From an uncultured Duodenibacillus sp. (GTDB lineage: Bacteria > Pseudomonadota > Gammaproteobacteria > Burkholderiales > Burkholderiaceae_F): a stretch of 64,000 nucleotides of DNA. A program made the position numbers and the translations under genes. Positions 46,345 through 56,620 of this stretch are shown here, piece after piece (position 1 is the stretch's first letter; each line of letters opens with the position of its first letter). Where the stretch lies: contig CALXQK010000015.1 of the NCBI GenBank assembly GCA_944390745.1, forward strand, positions 62,001 through 126,000, written 5' to 3'. The notes under the pieces are model-generated. The model had not been told where the DNA came from. It was given only the letters and a program-made list of their open reading frames with translations, and made no database searches.

Positions 46345-47736
46345 TTAATGAATCTCTGCCCCCCTGCCAAGGCCGATTAACTTTGATTTCAATGCAGCAG
46401 CCATGCGTTTGGCGTTTTCTACTGCATCGAATCCGGGAACCCTATCTGCGAACCTAACCCCAGCAACGAATGTATAGCCGGTGCTCCGGAGACTGTAAGC
46501 ATCCTGGCAAATCTGCTGATGGTCAATGTTTTGACCCATTACCTCCTCGACGGTGATGCCTTCTCGATAGCTTGTTACCCCTGGAAAATTCCTGTACCAA
46601 GCATACCCAAAGACTAGAGCGGGCTTTCCGCCAGTGATGGCCTCCCACCCAACCGTCCCTGTAATCGTAGCAACGAACTGGCTCCTCTCAATCAGAGCAT
46701 AAGTATCAACATCACGCGAGACAAGAACTACATTCGGAATACTAGATAGTCTTCTGAAGAACCAGATAGACCGCATGTAATACGTCTGCTTAGGATTCTC
46801 CTTCACAACAATTTTCCAGCCAGCAGGGAGCATTCTACTCAGGTTTTCAATGGCCAGGCATTGATCGTAATATCTTCCCCCTAAAGTGTCCGTTGTCATT
46901 TCTGGTTGCAGATGAAGCGCAAAATAAACGTATTTCTGCAATCCTCTTTCATCGCTCGAAAAATACCTTCTTTCATTTTCACGATAAAGAGTCTTCTCTC
47001 GGTATCTTGTCAAGTACCGTACCAAAGCGAGAATCCAGTATTTTCCAAAATACTTACGATAAATTTCGTAGCGTCTCTTTTTTTGTTCCTTTTTTTCTCT
47101 GTGATAATCAGAATTGCTCCATATTTTGATCTTAGACAACAATCTCTGTGCCGTACTTTTCTTTATCATATACGGCAAGAATTTTTTGTATTCTTTTTTG
47201 ATTGAATAACTGCCACCTTCCGATCTATCAAACCCACCAATCTCATCCAGATTTTTATATATAAAGGTAATATCCGGCCAGAATGACGGCATTAAGAATA
47301 ATACCTCTATATTACAATATATCGCCGTTTTGTACAAAATATAGTCATAAGGACCGTGAGGAACATCAGAAAAAAGAACAACTTCCGTTTTCTTGCTCTC
47401 GAGAAAGTTTTTAAAATACGAGAAAAGCCTCACAATCACATGATCCAAATCCGCTGCCGGACTCAACTCTAAGATCTTCTCTCTAGCCAACTGCTGAGCA
47501 AAATCCCTCCAATTTGCTCTTAAAAAATCACTATCCTTTTCGTTAAGCTTCCGGCAGGCTGATTCATCTTCAGAAAACAATATCCTCCACCACCACTTTC
47601 CTGCAGGATGGTCAATTTTACTTTTAATATCCAATAACCACTCCTGGATGGAAAGCACATGATCGGCTTCCAATTGCAATATTGCATCTCTCTGAGATTC
47701 GTCGTCAAATCTAGATACGTAGGCTCTTTTCGTCAT
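46345..47736 (-). CDS. Capsule polysaccharide protein, KpsS/LpsZ-like (PF05159 type)
   Basis: This 463-residue protein has the core of the Capsule_synth family: YVYFALHLQPEMTTDTLGGRYYDQCLAIENLSRMLPAGWKIVVKENPKQ near residues 270-315, and later VATITGTVGWEAITGGKPALVFG. KpsS and KpsC-type proteins add Kdo to the lipid that carries the capsule chain, and other members of the family are glycosyltransferases. It lies 9 bases after neuB in the same operon. The donor may be the CMP-sugar made by the first two genes. The exact role is not known. Confidence 0.75.
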   Translation of the reverse strand: MTKRAYVSRFDDESQRDAILQLEADHVLSIQEWLLDIKSKIDHPAGKWWWRILFSEDESACRKLNEKDSDFLRANWRDFAQQLAREKILELSPAADLDHVIVRLFSYFKNFLESKKTEVVLFSDVPHGPYDYILYKTAIYCNIEVLFLMPSFWPDITFIYKNLDEIGGFDRSEGGSYSIKKEYKKFLPYMIKKSTAQRLLSKIKIWSNSDYHREKKEQKKRRYEIYRKYFGKYWILALVRYLTRYREKTLYRENERRYFSSDERGLQKYVYFALHLQPEMTTDTLGGRYYDQCLAIENLSRMLPAGWKIVVKENPKQTYYMRSIWFFRRLSSIPNVVLVSRDVDTYALIERSQFVATITGTVGWEAITGGKPALVFGYAWYRNFPGVTSYREGITVEEVMGQNIDHQQICQDAYSLRSTGYTFVAGVRFADRVPGFDAVENAKRMAAALKSKLIGLGRGAEIH

Positions 47737-47745
47737 GGTGACACA

Positions 47746-48789
47746 CTAGGAGAAAAAATCATCCCACTGAAGAATCGAATCTTCTTGCAGATCCTTATTG
47801 ACCCTCCTATTAATTATCAGCTCCCTGTACTTTGCTGGAATTCCGCTTCCAGGGCGTTTGGCAATCACATCAGACAAGCAAACCCGGTCACCTTTTTTCT
47901 TTGCCACTCTCAAAACAAGTGAACGTCTCGCCTGCACCCTGGACATTTCCTCACACGCAAACACCGTCTTTTCGTCACTTCCTGATATTTTTTGTATCAG
48001 CCTAAAATTCTCTACAGCCTTTTTAAAATCAGAAGGATCTCCTGCGTGATAGTGATCATTTCCCGGCAAAGATTTATCTAATGTAAAATGTTTCTCAATC
48101 ACCTCCGCTCCGTACAGATAGGCAGTGGACAATATCTGCATGTTTGAATCAGGCAGTGTGTGATCGCTATACCCAACCACAATTTCAGGATAAATCCTTT
48201 TCAAAGTCTTAATTACAGCTAGGTTTGCATCTTCCTGCTTTGTCGGATATGAAAGAACGCAATGCATCAACACAATCTGACTACAGCCTTCGCCACGTAA
48301 GGCACGAACAGCCTCATCCACCTCTGACAAATATGACGCTCCCACAGATAGGAAGACCGGCTTTCCCTTTTTTGCAATAAATCTTATAAAATCAAGATTG
48401 CTCAAATCTGACGAAGAAATCTTAAAATATTTGCACAAAGAATCTAGATAATCAGCAGAGTCATAATCAAATGGAGTACATAAAAAATCTACCCCTTGAT
48501 TTTCGCAGAACTCTGCAAGCTCCTCAAATTCCTGTCTACCAAACTTATCGAACTTGCAAAACAGTTCATACTGACTTTTCGTCGACTCCTTAGTTGTGTC
48601 CCAGTATGCGGGCGAATTTTTCGAGGCCAGCGTCCCCGCCTTGTATGCCTGAAACTTAACAGCATCAACCCCTGCTTCCTTTGCGCTAACGATATATTTC
48701 TTAGCAGCATCCAACGGGCTTATACGTTCAACCCTGGCCGTATCAAAGAAGTTAACACCAATTTCAGCAATCAGATAAGGACTTTTCAT
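47746..48789 (-). CDS. neuB: N-acetylneuraminate synthase family protein (NeuB/PseI/LegI-like)
   Basis: The 347-residue enzyme has the NeuB TIM-barrel pattern (MKSPYLIAEIGVN, AKEAGVDAVKFQAYKAGTLASKNSPAYWD, VDFLCTPFDYDSADYLDSL, VGYSDHTLPDSN, GAEVIEKHFTLDKSLPGNDHYHAGDP) and a C-terminal SAF domain (RPGSGIPAKYRELIINRRV). It joins phosphoenolpyruvate to a hexosamine to give a nine-carbon acid. Which one (sialic, legionaminic or pseudaminic) cannot be told. I used the ATG at 48789, with a GGAG six bases ahead. It is 14 bases after the synthetase gene. Confidence 0.85.
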   Translation of the reverse strand: MKSPYLIAEIGVNFFDTARVERISPLDAAKKYIVSAKEAGVDAVKFQAYKAGTLASKNSPAYWDTTKESTKSQYELFCKFDKFGRQEFEELAEFCENQGVDFLCTPFDYDSADYLDSLCKYFKISSSDLSNLDFIRFIAKKGKPVFLSVGASYLSEVDEAVRALRGEGCSQIVLMHCVLSYPTKQEDANLAVIKTLKRIYPEIVVGYSDHTLPDSNMQILSTAYLYGAEVIEKHFTLDKSLPGNDHYHAGDPSDFKKAVENFRLIQKISGSDEKTVFACEEMSRVQARRSLVLRVAKKKGDRVCLSDVIAKRPGSGIPAKYRELIINRRVNKDLQEDSILQWDDFFS

Positions 48790-48803
48790 ATTAAGCTCCA
48801 ATT

Positions 48804-50426
48804 TTATATTGACCTAATCAAGTGCATTACCCTGCCTCTTCCATTTCTAAGGTCATTTTCCAGCAAGCGTTTACTAATGGACTCGCGACCATCTCGACTT
48901 AGCCGAATATAGTCATCGAGGGCCTTTTTTACAACCTCTCGCGTTGGTCGATATCCCAAAAACTCAAAACCATTTTTGACGGAAACAAAACCGTGCATCA
49001 TCTCCCTTTCGTTTTGCGCCATAGAAATCGTTGGAATCCCCAAAAGAGCCAACTCAAACGCAGTCCTCCCTCTTGATGTGATTGCGATATCATTCATCAG
49101 CATCAGCGCTGGCATATTGGAAACATCGTAATAAACCTTGATATTACTCCTCTGTTTGAACCTTTCAATTATTTCTTGAGCATTTCTCTTTGCACGACCA
49201 AGAACAACAGTAAAGCTCAACGAGGAATACTCATCAGATGTCACTATGTCCAGCAATTGCTCGGTATAGCTTTGCGGATCACTTCCACCAAAGCAAATGA
49301 AAACACTCGAAACATTTTCCCTTACGGCAAGAGAATCGTAAAACAGAAACTGTTTTGGGGCTATATAATACTGCTCTCCGCAAAACATATTTCCCCTCAC
49401 CGACCCTGACCAGCCGCTTTCGTACAAAGCATTAACCACCAAATCGGCAAAGTCAGCCCCTTCTCCATCATCCTCAAAATTAACGATTGTTACGCCATCT
49501 CCCCCCAAGAGCTCCCTCAGTCGAGCCATATACACGCCACTAGTATCTAAAATATCGTTAATAAATATCGGGTACTTGTGTTTATATAAGTATTCAAAAA
49601 GGCCCCGCTCACCGTTCACTGGGACAAGATTGTGTTTCGTATCCCCGAAAGATGATAAACTGGTTTGATTTGAGTCAAACAATATGTCTGGTTTGCAATA
49701 AAACTCGTCAGCAAGTTCCAGCACACGATAAATATGCCCCAGCCCAAGATTGTTATTCCCATTCACATAAAAAGCAACAGTCTTGCTGGACAGTATCTCT
49801 TCCGCGAGCCTTAAGTCATTAAAACTATCGATATCTATCGATTCATTCTCCGATATTTCATATACGCCTATATTCCGGCCAAGACGCGATTTCGGAGAAA
49901 CCACCTCTCGTCTGGAAACAACAAAAGCTCCCGTCTCTTCGTAATATGGCGGAAGATATTGCCGGTTCAATCTCTCTTTATAAGCAGGAACAATCTTTCC
50001 GTCATCACCCTCAACCCAAGCCAAATGAGGATGATTTTTTACCGATATTACGCTATCAAAGCCACCTGCCAAGGCATACTCAATTGCCTTATCCAGTGTT
50101 TCAACTCTCAGGGTTGGAGATGTTGGCTGCATTGTGACTACAAGATCCCAAACACCGTTGCGTTGGGCATCATAAACAACAGCATCCAAAGTTACATCAT
50201 CTCCACATAACTCTGGAGATCGCTCATGTATGCGCGCACCACATTGAGAGGCAATATGCTTGCACATCTCAGAGTCAGTGGTGACCACCACATCTGTAAT
50301 ATACTTTGACTTTTTAGCATTAACTATCGAATACTGTATCAAGGGAATGCCATTTAAAAGTCGTATATTTTTATTTGGTATCCCTCTAGATCCAGACCTT
50401 GCCGGAATAACTGCCAATATTTTCAT
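48804..50426 (-). CDS. Fusion of CMP-nonulosonate synthetase (NeuA/PseF-like) and PseG-like domain
   Basis: This 540-residue protein has an N-terminal cytidylyltransferase (KILAVIPARSGSRGIPNKNI, MQPTSPTLRVETLDKAIEYAL, SIDIDSFNDLRLAE, residues 1-220). The C-terminal half has the GT-B-like pattern of PseG/SpsG (AFYVNGNNNLGLGHIYRVLELADEF near 230, SSVFICFGGSDPQSYTEQLLDI near 365, MPALMLMNDIAITSRGRTAFELALLGIPTISMAQN near 450). PseG removes UDP from the altrose precursor; the synthetase makes the CMP-sugar. Its product would feed the same pathway as NeuB, 14 bases downstream. I start at the ATG at 50426. The upstream promoter is not assigned. Confidence 0.82.
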   Translation of the reverse strand: MKILAVIPARSGSRGIPNKNIRLLNGIPLIQYSIVNAKKSKYITDVVVTTDSEMCKHIASQCGARIHERSPELCGDDVTLDAVVYDAQRNGVWDLVVTMQPTSPTLRVETLDKAIEYALAGGFDSVISVKNHPHLAWVEGDDGKIVPAYKERLNRQYLPPYYEETGAFVVSRREVVSPKSRLGRNIGVYEISENESIDIDSFNDLRLAEEILSSKTVAFYVNGNNNLGLGHIYRVLELADEFYCKPDILFDSNQTSLSSFGDTKHNLVPVNGERGLFEYLYKHKYPIFINDILDTSGVYMARLRELLGGDGVTIVNFEDDGEGADFADLVVNALYESGWSGSVRGNMFCGEQYYIAPKQFLFYDSLAVRENVSSVFICFGGSDPQSYTEQLLDIVTSDEYSSLSFTVVLGRAKRNAQEIIERFKQRSNIKVYYDVSNMPALMLMNDIAITSRGRTAFELALLGIPTISMAQNEREMMHGFVSVKNGFEFLGYRPTREVVKKALDDYIRLSRDGRESISKRLLENDLRNGRGRVMHLIRSI

Positions 50427-51169
50427 GCCGCAATAATAATCAAAACAAAATTCTACAAAAGAAAAAATCAACTACTAGAAAAGAACTTCACAACCAATCA
50501 TAATCCTCCCATCGCACAAACAACAATTACAGAACCCAGCATTTTGGCTGACAGGAAAATCTAATACTTGCCTTCGTTCCCTTGATTCATTTTTCCGCAC
50601 ATAACCATGAAAGCCTAATGCTAAACAACATGATGCCGCATCTAGAAATATCAATAGTCGGGATTGCCCTCACCTCAACCGCCTCTGGAGCAAATCATAT
50701 CCATCCTGAAAACTCTAGAAACTCGATCGTTTTTACGACTTCTGTCGCAAACCCATCAAAAAAAAAATCGGAAGTCATTTCCCCTTTCCAGATTACAAAG
50801 CATCACATTGCTTTCACAATACGACAGACCTCAGGATTCATATTGGATTTTATTTCAAATTGATCTGCCGTAAAAGTCAACTTTCCCCAACTATCCTCAC
50901 AACACTGCCCGAATCACCCGCTTCTACCCAAGCCACTTACCTTAATTTTCTTGATAATTGATTCATCATGGTCTCTCAGCAGACAATTCAACGCCACCGC
51001 ATCAATATTCACCGGGCTGTTGGCCCTTGTCAACAGTACTGCAATCTCAGCCAACTAGACTCGCCAACGCTGCGCCGTGGTGGCACAATACGTCCCCTTT
51101 GACGCGCAGCCCCGGCGGCACTTGAGGCTGCGGATTTCTCCAATCCTTCTTGAACACACAGGTTCAATC
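50427..51169. other. 743-base AT-rich gap at the end of the island
   Basis: The gap lies between divergent genes: the fusion gene on the minus strand and lrgA on the plus strand. I see no convincing coding sequence; a 93-codon frame at 50582-50863 has no family likeness. The AT-rich part ends near 51060. The operon promoter for the minus-strand sugar genes should lie in the first 300 bases. Confidence 0.5.
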
Positions 51170-51517
51170 ATGATCCTGACGATTGCTCTGCTCCTGCTGT
51201 TTCAGCTTGCCGGCATCGTTATCGCAGCCGTCACCGGCGCCCCTGTTCCCGGGTCGGTGATCGGCATGCTTCTCTTTCTGTTCTCCCTCATGACCGTGCA
51301 GGGGCTTCTGCAAAAGACGCTTCCCGTGGTCAACGTGCTGCTGGCGCACTTCGCCCTTCTCTTTGTGCCTGCGGGCGTGGGCATCATTGAGTACAAGGAC
51401 CTGATCCTTCGGGAATGGCTGCCGATCGGCGCCGCCATTCTGGGCTCCTCGATCCTTGCCATGGTCACGACGGTCCTCGTCACGAGGCTCGTGATGAAGC
51501 TGCGGCACATCGACTAG
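51170..51517 (+). CDS. lrgA: CidA/LrgA family holin-like protein
   Basis: This 115-residue protein has four membrane helices and the CidA/LrgA pattern (LLLFQLAGIVIAAVTGAPVPGSVIGMLLFL, LLAHFALLFVPAGVGIIEY). It works with the adjacent LrgB-like protein. The pair is linked to control of murein hydrolase activity and to transport of pyruvate or glycolate in other bacteria. The ATG at 51170 is used. lrgB starts 12 bases later. Confidence 0.9.
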   Translation: MILTIALLLLFQLAGIVIAAVTGAPVPGSVIGMLLFLFSLMTVQGLLQKTLPVVNVLLAHFALLFVPAGVGIIEYKDLILREWLPIGAAILGSSILAMVTTVLVTRLVMKLRHID

Positions 51518-51529
51518 GAGGCCATCGCC

Positions 51530-52273
51530 ATGTGGAACACCCTCATCGACCACCTTTGCGAGGCCAGAAGCCAGATCCTTTCCGAGCCGGCGCTCTGGCT
51601 GTGCCTGACGCTTCTTGTGTATGCGTTCGGCATGTGGATCTACAAAAAAAGCGGCTACAAGACGGTCTTTACGCCCCTTCTGGTCGCCATCGTCGTCCTT
51701 GCTGCAATTCTTCTCATCACGGGCACGCCGTACAAAACCTTCATGGAGGGCGGCCAGCACATCAACTTCCTGCTTGGACCGGCCACAGTGGCGCTTGCCG
51801 TGCCGCTTTATGAGCAGCGCCTGCGTCTTGCCAAACTGTGGCTGCCGCTTGCCTGCGGCCTGGCAGCGGGCGGAACGGTCGCCATCGCATCGGCCGTGCT
51901 CATTGCCGGCGCCCTCGGGGCCTCTCCTGAAACGATGATTTCGATTGCTCCCAAGAGCGTCACGGTGCCCATTGCCATGGGCGTGAGTCATACGCTGGGA
52001 GGCATTCCCGAGCTCACCGCCGCGCTCGTCGTGATCACCGGCGTGGTGGGGGCGCTCATGAGTCCCGCGCTTCTGATGCTTCTGCGCGAGAAAAATGATG
52101 CAGTGCGTGGCTTTGCCATCGGCCTCACCGCCCACGGCGTCGGTACGGCCACCGCCTTTCAGATGAACCGCGACACGGGCGCTTTCTCCGGACTTTCCAT
52201 GGGGCTTACGGGCCTTTTCACCGCCTTCATGGCCCCGGCGATCGTCCCCTGGCTCATTGAGCTCTTTCACTGA
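51530..52273 (+). CDS. lrgB: CidB/LrgB family autolysis modulator
   Basis: This 247-residue protein has about six hydrophobic segments and LrgB markers: FLLGPATVALAVPLYEQRLRL near residue 80, ISIAPKSVTVPIAMGVSHTLGG near 145 and GLTAHGVGTATAFQMN near 205. It is the partner of the LrgA-like protein upstream. It ends 38 bases before a bidirectional terminator. Confidence 0.92.
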   Translation: MWNTLIDHLCEARSQILSEPALWLCLTLLVYAFGMWIYKKSGYKTVFTPLLVAIVVLAAILLITGTPYKTFMEGGQHINFLLGPATVALAVPLYEQRLRLAKLWLPLACGLAAGGTVAIASAVLIAGALGASPETMISIAPKSVTVPIAMGVSHTLGGIPELTAALVVITGVVGALMSPALLMLLREKNDAVRGFAIGLTAHGVGTATAFQMNRDTGAFSGLSMGLTGLFTAFMAPAIVPWLIELFH

Positions 52274-52311
52274 CGAGGCTCTTTAACGGGCGGCGCCCCG
52301 CAAACGACAAA

Positions 52312-52348
52312 CCCGCCGAGGGGAGAGCGCCTCCCCCGGCGGGTTTTG
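52312..52348. terminator. Bidirectional terminator between lrgB and rubrerythrin
   Basis: CCCGCCG then GGGGAG pairs with CTCCCC and CGGCGGG (one bulged A), loop AGCGC, followed by TTTT. It lies between convergent genes. Confidence 0.85.
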
Positions 52349-52399
52349 ATTCAGAAACGATGCCGCAGACGCCCTTTCAGAGCGCCTGCAGACGCGTTT

Positions 52400-52939
52400 T
52401 TAATAGTTCTCGGCACGCACCTGCTGGAAGGACTGGGGATGCGCGCAGACCGGGCAGATCTCGGGCGCGGTCTTGCCGATGCACAGATGTCCGCATTCGC
52501 GGCACTGCCACATCACGACCTCGCTCTTGGCAAAGACCTGCTGCATCTGAACGTTCTTCAAGAGCTTCAGGAAGCGCTCCTCGTGAGCCTTTTCAATGGC
52601 GCCGACCGCGCGGAACTGCGCGGCGAGCTCGGCAAAGCCCTCCTCCTCGGCGGTCTTGGCAAAGCTCTCGTACATGTCGGTCCACTCGTAGTTCTCGCCC
52701 GAGGCGGCCGACTGAAGATTGTCAGCCGTATTGCCGATGCCGTTGAGGTGCTTGAACCAGATCTTGGCGTGCTGGCGCTCGTTGGAGGCGGTCTCTTCGA
52801 AGATCTCGGCGATCTGCTCAAAGCCCTCCTTGCGCGCAACGCCGGCAAAGTAGGAGTACTTGTTGCGGGCCTGGGATTCGCCGGCAAAGGCGGCCCAGAG
52901 ATTCTTTTCGGTTTGCGTACCGGCAAATTTCGTCGTCAT
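52400..52939 (-). CDS. Rubrerythrin
   Basis: The 179-residue protein has the rubrerythrin order: a ferritin-like diiron helical bundle with Glu and His ligands in GESQARNKY and [13 protein letters not shown] and the second pair in [11 protein letters not shown], then a rubredoxin-like C-terminus ([10 protein letters not shown] and CPVCAHP). It reduces hydrogen peroxide in anaerobes and microaerophiles, using electrons from rubredoxin or NADH. It follows dnaJ on the same strand by 118 bases and probably has its own promoter, with TATGAT at 53002-53007 on the minus strand as a possible -10 box. Confidence 0.95.
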   Translation of the reverse strand: MTTKFAGTQTEKNLWAAFAGESQARNKYSYFAGVARKEGFEQIAEIFEETASNERQHAKIWFKHLNGIGNTADNLQSAASGENYEWTDMYESFAKTAEEEGFAELAAQFRAVGAIEKAHEERFLKLLKNVQMQQVFAKSEVVMWQCRECGHLCIGKTAPEICPVCAHPQSFQQVRAENY

Positions 52940-53057
52940 CGGAGTTCTCCTGAGAAAAAGGGATGCGGGTTGGGGAAGTTGTTTTTTGTGCTCCAGACAG
53001 AATCATACCCGACGTCCGCAGACAGACGCCGGGCATGCATCGAGTCGCTGCTGACGC

Positions 53058-54215
53058 TCAGGAGAAGAACTTCTTCATCTTGTCGATGAAGCTTGTGCTC
53101 CTGGGCGAGTGCTTGTCGCCGCCCTCCTTGAGCGAGTCGTCGAAGTCCTTGAGCAGCTTCTTCTGCCTGGAGGTAAGGTTCACGGGCGTTTCGACGTAGA
53201 CGTGCACGTACAGATCGCCCCTTTGCTTGGTGTGCAGGTTGGGCACGCCCTTGGCGCGCAGGCGGAAGATCTTGCCCGTCTGGGTGCCCTCGGGAATCGT
53301 AATGCGCGCCTCGGTGTCCATCGTGGGCACCGCGACCTCGCCGCCCAGGGCCGCCGTTGCAAAGCTGATGGGGAGATCCGCATGCAGGTCGTCGCCGTCG
53401 CGCTGAAAGATGTCGTGCGGCTTGATGAGCACCTGCACGTACAGATCGCCGTTGGGCCCGCCGTTGAGTCCCGGCTCGCCGCGTCCGTGAATGCGGATGC
53501 GCTGGCCGTGGTTGATGCCCGCGGGAATGTTCACCTCGAGCGTCTTGGTCTGGCGCACGCGGCCCACGCCGTTGCAGTCCGTGCAGGGATCGCTGATCAC
53601 CTGCCCCGTGCCGTGGCAGTACGGGCAGGTTTGCTGCACCTGCAGAAATCCGCGGTTGATGTTGATCGTGCCCGCGCCGCCGCAGTGAGGGCAGGGCTTC
53701 TTCGACGTGCCGGGCTTGCACCCGGAGCCGTGGCAGGTCTCGCACGTCTCCCAGACCGGCACGCGGATGCTTGTCTGCGCGCCGTTGACGGCCTGCTCGA
53801 GCGTGATCTCAAGCGAGTAGCTCACGTCGTTGCCGCGGAAGGCCTGCGGGCCGCGATGGGCGCGCCGGGCGCCTCCAGCGGCTCCGCCGAAGATCTCCGA
53901 GAAGATGTCGCCGAAGTCCGCAAAGCCTCCCTGTCCGAAGCCGCCCTGGCCGAAGCCCCTGAAGCCGCCTGCGCCGGCCGCCGCGCTCGGATCGACGCCG
54001 GCCTTGCCGTAGCGGTCGTAGGCCGCACGCTTCTGCGGATCAGAGAGCACGGCATAGGCCTCGCCGACCTGCTTGAACTTTTCTTCAGCAGCCTTGTCGC
54101 CGTTGTTGCGGTCGGGGTGGTACTTCATGGCAAGGCGGCGATAGGCCTTCTTGATTTCCTCGTCCGAAGCGCCGCGCGAGACGCCGAGTACCTCGTAATA
54201 GTCCTGGTCAGCCAT
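53058..54215 (-). CDS. dnaJ: Chaperone protein DnaJ
   Basis: The 385-residue protein has the J-domain with HPD ([12 protein letters not shown] near residue 34), the Gly/Phe linker, the four CxxCxGxG zinc repeats ([33 protein letters not shown]) and C-terminal substrate-binding domains. It delivers substrates to DnaK and stimulates its ATPase. It lies downstream of dnaK by 205 bases on the same strand. Confidence 0.98.
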   Translation of the reverse strand: MADQDYYEVLGVSRGASDEEIKKAYRRLAMKYHPDRNNGDKAAEEKFKQVGEAYAVLSDPQKRAAYDRYGKAGVDPSAAAGAGGFRGFGQGGFGQGGFADFGDIFSEIFGGAAGGARRAHRGPQAFRGNDVSYSLEITLEQAVNGAQTSIRVPVWETCETCHGSGCKPGTSKKPCPHCGGAGTININRGFLQVQQTCPYCHGTGQVISDPCTDCNGVGRVRQTKTLEVNIPAGINHGQRIRIHGRGEPGLNGGPNGDLYVQVLIKPHDIFQRDGDDLHADLPISFATAALGGEVAVPTMDTEARITIPEGTQTGKIFRLRAKGVPNLHTKQRGDLYVHVYVETPVNLTSRQKKLLKDFDDSLKEGGDKHSPRSTSFIDKMKKFFS

Positions 54216-54420
54216 AGGTTTGAATGCTCACTTGTTGCAAACAGTTTGAAGGTCGAAAACACGTCTCTTGCGAGGCGGTCCTCGACCTTCCTGCGCCGCA
54301 GCCCGCAATCCCTCCCTCATCGGGAGGACTCGCGGGAAGGGCCGCCGCCTTCGAGCCTCCCGGGTGCGGACAACTTCCGCGCATGCGCGTCAGCCGCCCG
54401 CCCGGGAGCAGCCCCGGCGC

Positions 54421-56355
54421 TTAGTGCTTGACTTCCTTGTAGTCGGCGTCAACCACGTCGTCCTCGGGCCTGCTGCCGGCGCTCTGCTGAGCCTGCGCGC
54501 CCTGCTCGGGCTGCGCCTGCTGCTGGGCGGCGGCCGCCTTATTGAGCTTCTCGCCGATCTTCTGCGCGGCAGCCATCAGCGCCTCAACGCTGCGGTCAAT
54601 GGCCTCCTTGTTCTCGCCCTTGACCTGCGCCTCGACATCCTTGATGGCCGATTCGCAGGCGGCACGGTCGGCACCGTCGACCTTGTCGCCGAGATCCTTG
54701 AGCGTCTTCTGGACCTGGGCCACGGCGGCATCGGCCTGGTTGCGCGACTGCGCAAGCTCAAAGCGGCGGTGATCCTCGGCCTTGTTGGCCTCGGCCGCGG
54801 CCACCATGCTCTTGATCTCCTCCTCGGTCAGACCAGAGCTCGCCTTGATGGTGATCGTGTTCTCCTTGCCCGTGGCCTTGTCCTTGGCGCTCACGTGCAG
54901 GATGCCGTTGGCGTCGATGTCGAAGGTCACCTCAATCTGGGGCAGTCCGCGCGGAGACGGCGGAATTCCCTCGAGATTGAATTCGCCGAGCAGCTTGTTC
55001 GAGGCGGCCATCTCGTGTTCGCCCTGGTAGACCTTGATGGTCACCGCGGGCTGGTTGTCCTCGGCCGTCGAGAACACCTGCGAGTGCTTGGTCGGGATCG
55101 TCGTGTTGCGCTTGATCATGGCCGTCATCACGCCGCCCAGGGTTTCAATGCCCAGGGTGAGCGGGGTCACGTCGAGAAGCAGCACGTCGTGGCGTTCACC
55201 CGTGAGCACCTGACCCTGAATGGCCGCGCCAATGGCCACGGCCTCGTCGGGGTTGACGTCCTTGCGGGGCTCCTTGCCGAAGAACTCGCGCACCACTTCC
55301 TGCACGCGCGGCATGCGGCTCTGGCCGCCCACCAGGATGACGTCGGAGATGTCCGAAATCGACAGGTGCGCATCCTGAAGCGCCTTGCGGCAGGGCTCGA
55401 TCGTGCGCTGCACCAGATCCTCGACCATGCTCTCGAACTTGGCGCGCGTGATCGTGATGTTCATGTGCTTCGGACCGGTCTGGTCGGCCGAGATGTAGGG
55501 CAGGTTGATCTCGGTCTCCTGACGGCTCGAGAGCTCGATCTTGGCCTTTTCAGCGGCGTCCTTCAGGCGCTGCAGCGCAAGCACGTCCTTGCCGAGGTCA
55601 ATGCCGTTGTCCTTCTTGAACTCGGTGATGAGGTAGTCGACGAGGCGCTGGTCGAAGTCTTCGCCGCCGAGGAACGTGTCGCCGTTGGTGGCGAGCACCT
55701 CGAACTGCTTGTCGCCGTCGACGTTGGCGATGTCGATCACGGAAATATCAAACGTGCCGCCGCCCAGGTCATAGACGCAGATCTTGCGGTCCTCGGCGCC
55801 CATCTTGTCCAGACCGAAGGCAAGAGCCGCGGCCGTGGGTTCGTTGATGATGCGCTTGACCTCGAGACCGGCGATGCGGCCGGCGTCCTTCGTGGCCTGA
55901 CGCTGGCTGTCGTTGAAGTACGCGGGCACCGTAATGACGGCCTCGGTCACCGGCTCGCCCAGATAGTCCTCGGCGGTCTTCTTCATCTTGCGCAGCACCT
56001 CGGCCGAAACCTGCTGCGGAGCAAGCTTCTTGCCGTCGAGCACCTCGACCCAGGCGTCGCCGTTGTCGGCGCGCACGATCTTGTAGGGCGCGCGCGCAAT
56101 GTCCTTCTGCACCTCGGCGTCTTCATAGCGGCGGCCGATGAGGCGCTTGACGGCAAACAGCGTGTTCTTGGGATTGGTGACGGCCTGACGCTTGGCGGTT
56201 GCGCCGACCAGAATTTCACCGTTGTCCATGTAGGCAACGATGGAGGGCGTCGTGCGGGCGCCCTCGGAGTTTTCGATCACACGAACCTTGTCGCCTTCCA
56301 TGATGGCCACGGCCGAATTGGTGGTGCCAAGGTCAATGCCAATGATCTTTGCCAT
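54421..56355 (-). CDS. dnaK: Chaperone protein DnaK (Hsp70)
   Basis: The 644-residue protein has the Hsp70 order: nucleotide domain ([43 protein letters not shown]), linker and substrate domain ([14 protein letters not shown]), and a C-terminal lid with a Gln/Ala-rich tail ([15 protein letters not shown]). The order grpE-dnaK-dnaJ on the same strand is the classic heat-shock block. A good sigma-32-type promoter lies between grpE and this gene. Confidence 0.99.
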   Translation of the reverse strand: MAKIIGIDLGTTNSAVAIMEGDKVRVIENSEGARTTPSIVAYMDNGEILVGATAKRQAVTNPKNTLFAVKRLIGRRYEDAEVQKDIARAPYKIVRADNGDAWVEVLDGKKLAPQQVSAEVLRKMKKTAEDYLGEPVTEAVITVPAYFNDSQRQATKDAGRIAGLEVKRIINEPTAAALAFGLDKMGAEDRKICVYDLGGGTFDISVIDIANVDGDKQFEVLATNGDTFLGGEDFDQRLVDYLITEFKKDNGIDLGKDVLALQRLKDAAEKAKIELSSRQETEINLPYISADQTGPKHMNITITRAKFESMVEDLVQRTIEPCRKALQDAHLSISDISDVILVGGQSRMPRVQEVVREFFGKEPRKDVNPDEAVAIGAAIQGQVLTGERHDVLLLDVTPLTLGIETLGGVMTAMIKRNTTIPTKHSQVFSTAEDNQPAVTIKVYQGEHEMAASNKLLGEFNLEGIPPSPRGLPQIEVTFDIDANGILHVSAKDKATGKENTITIKASSGLTEEEIKSMVAAAEANKAEDHRRFELAQSRNQADAAVAQVQKTLKDLGDKVDGADRAACESAIKDVEAQVKGENKEAIDRSVEALMAAAQKIGEKLNKAAAAQQQAQPEQGAQAQQSAGSRPEDDVVDADYKEVKH

Positions 56356-56511
56356 GTTGTCTGATCCTTTTTACTTTCTCTTGCCTGGCGCGCAGCTGCA
56401 AACCGAGCCGGCGCGCCAGCAGCCAATGAATGTCAATCAAGAAATTCCGTGCGGGGGCCCCGTGCTCCGCAACCCCTTGCTCAGCCCGGGGCGCCGCCGC
56501 TCATAACCCCT

Positions 56512-56539
56512 ATATGGGGACGCCCCTGAAAAATTCAAC
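56512..56539 (-). promoter_or_regulatory. Sigma-32 promoter of dnaK
   Basis: On the minus strand GTTGAAT at 56533-56539 lies 13 bases from CCCCATAT at 56512-56519. The RpoH consensus is CTTGAAA, 13-15 bases, CCCCATNT: the -10 matches fully and the -35 in 5 of 7 positions. Confidence 0.8.
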
Positions 56540-56620
56540 GGGGCCGCGCGCAAAAAAATTGCCCGGCGGCGCTTCTCTCGCTTCACCGGGCGGCGCATTC
56601 ACGGATTCATCGTCCTGCGG

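Larger units (their letters stand above)
45119..51060. other. AT-rich island with polysaccharide genes
   Basis: From just after fadD to about 51.06 kb the sequence is visibly AT-rich compared with the GC-rich genes around it. It holds a GT2 relic, a KpsS-like gene, neuB and a CMP-sugar synthetase fusion gene. No integrase, insertion sequence or direct repeats were seen at the borders. The composition suggests acquisition from a low-GC donor. Confidence 0.75.

Noticed and set aside
50582-50863. 93-codon open frame in the AT-rich gap
   Set aside because: It has no likeness to a family, no clear ribosome site, and lies in low-complexity AT-rich sequence.
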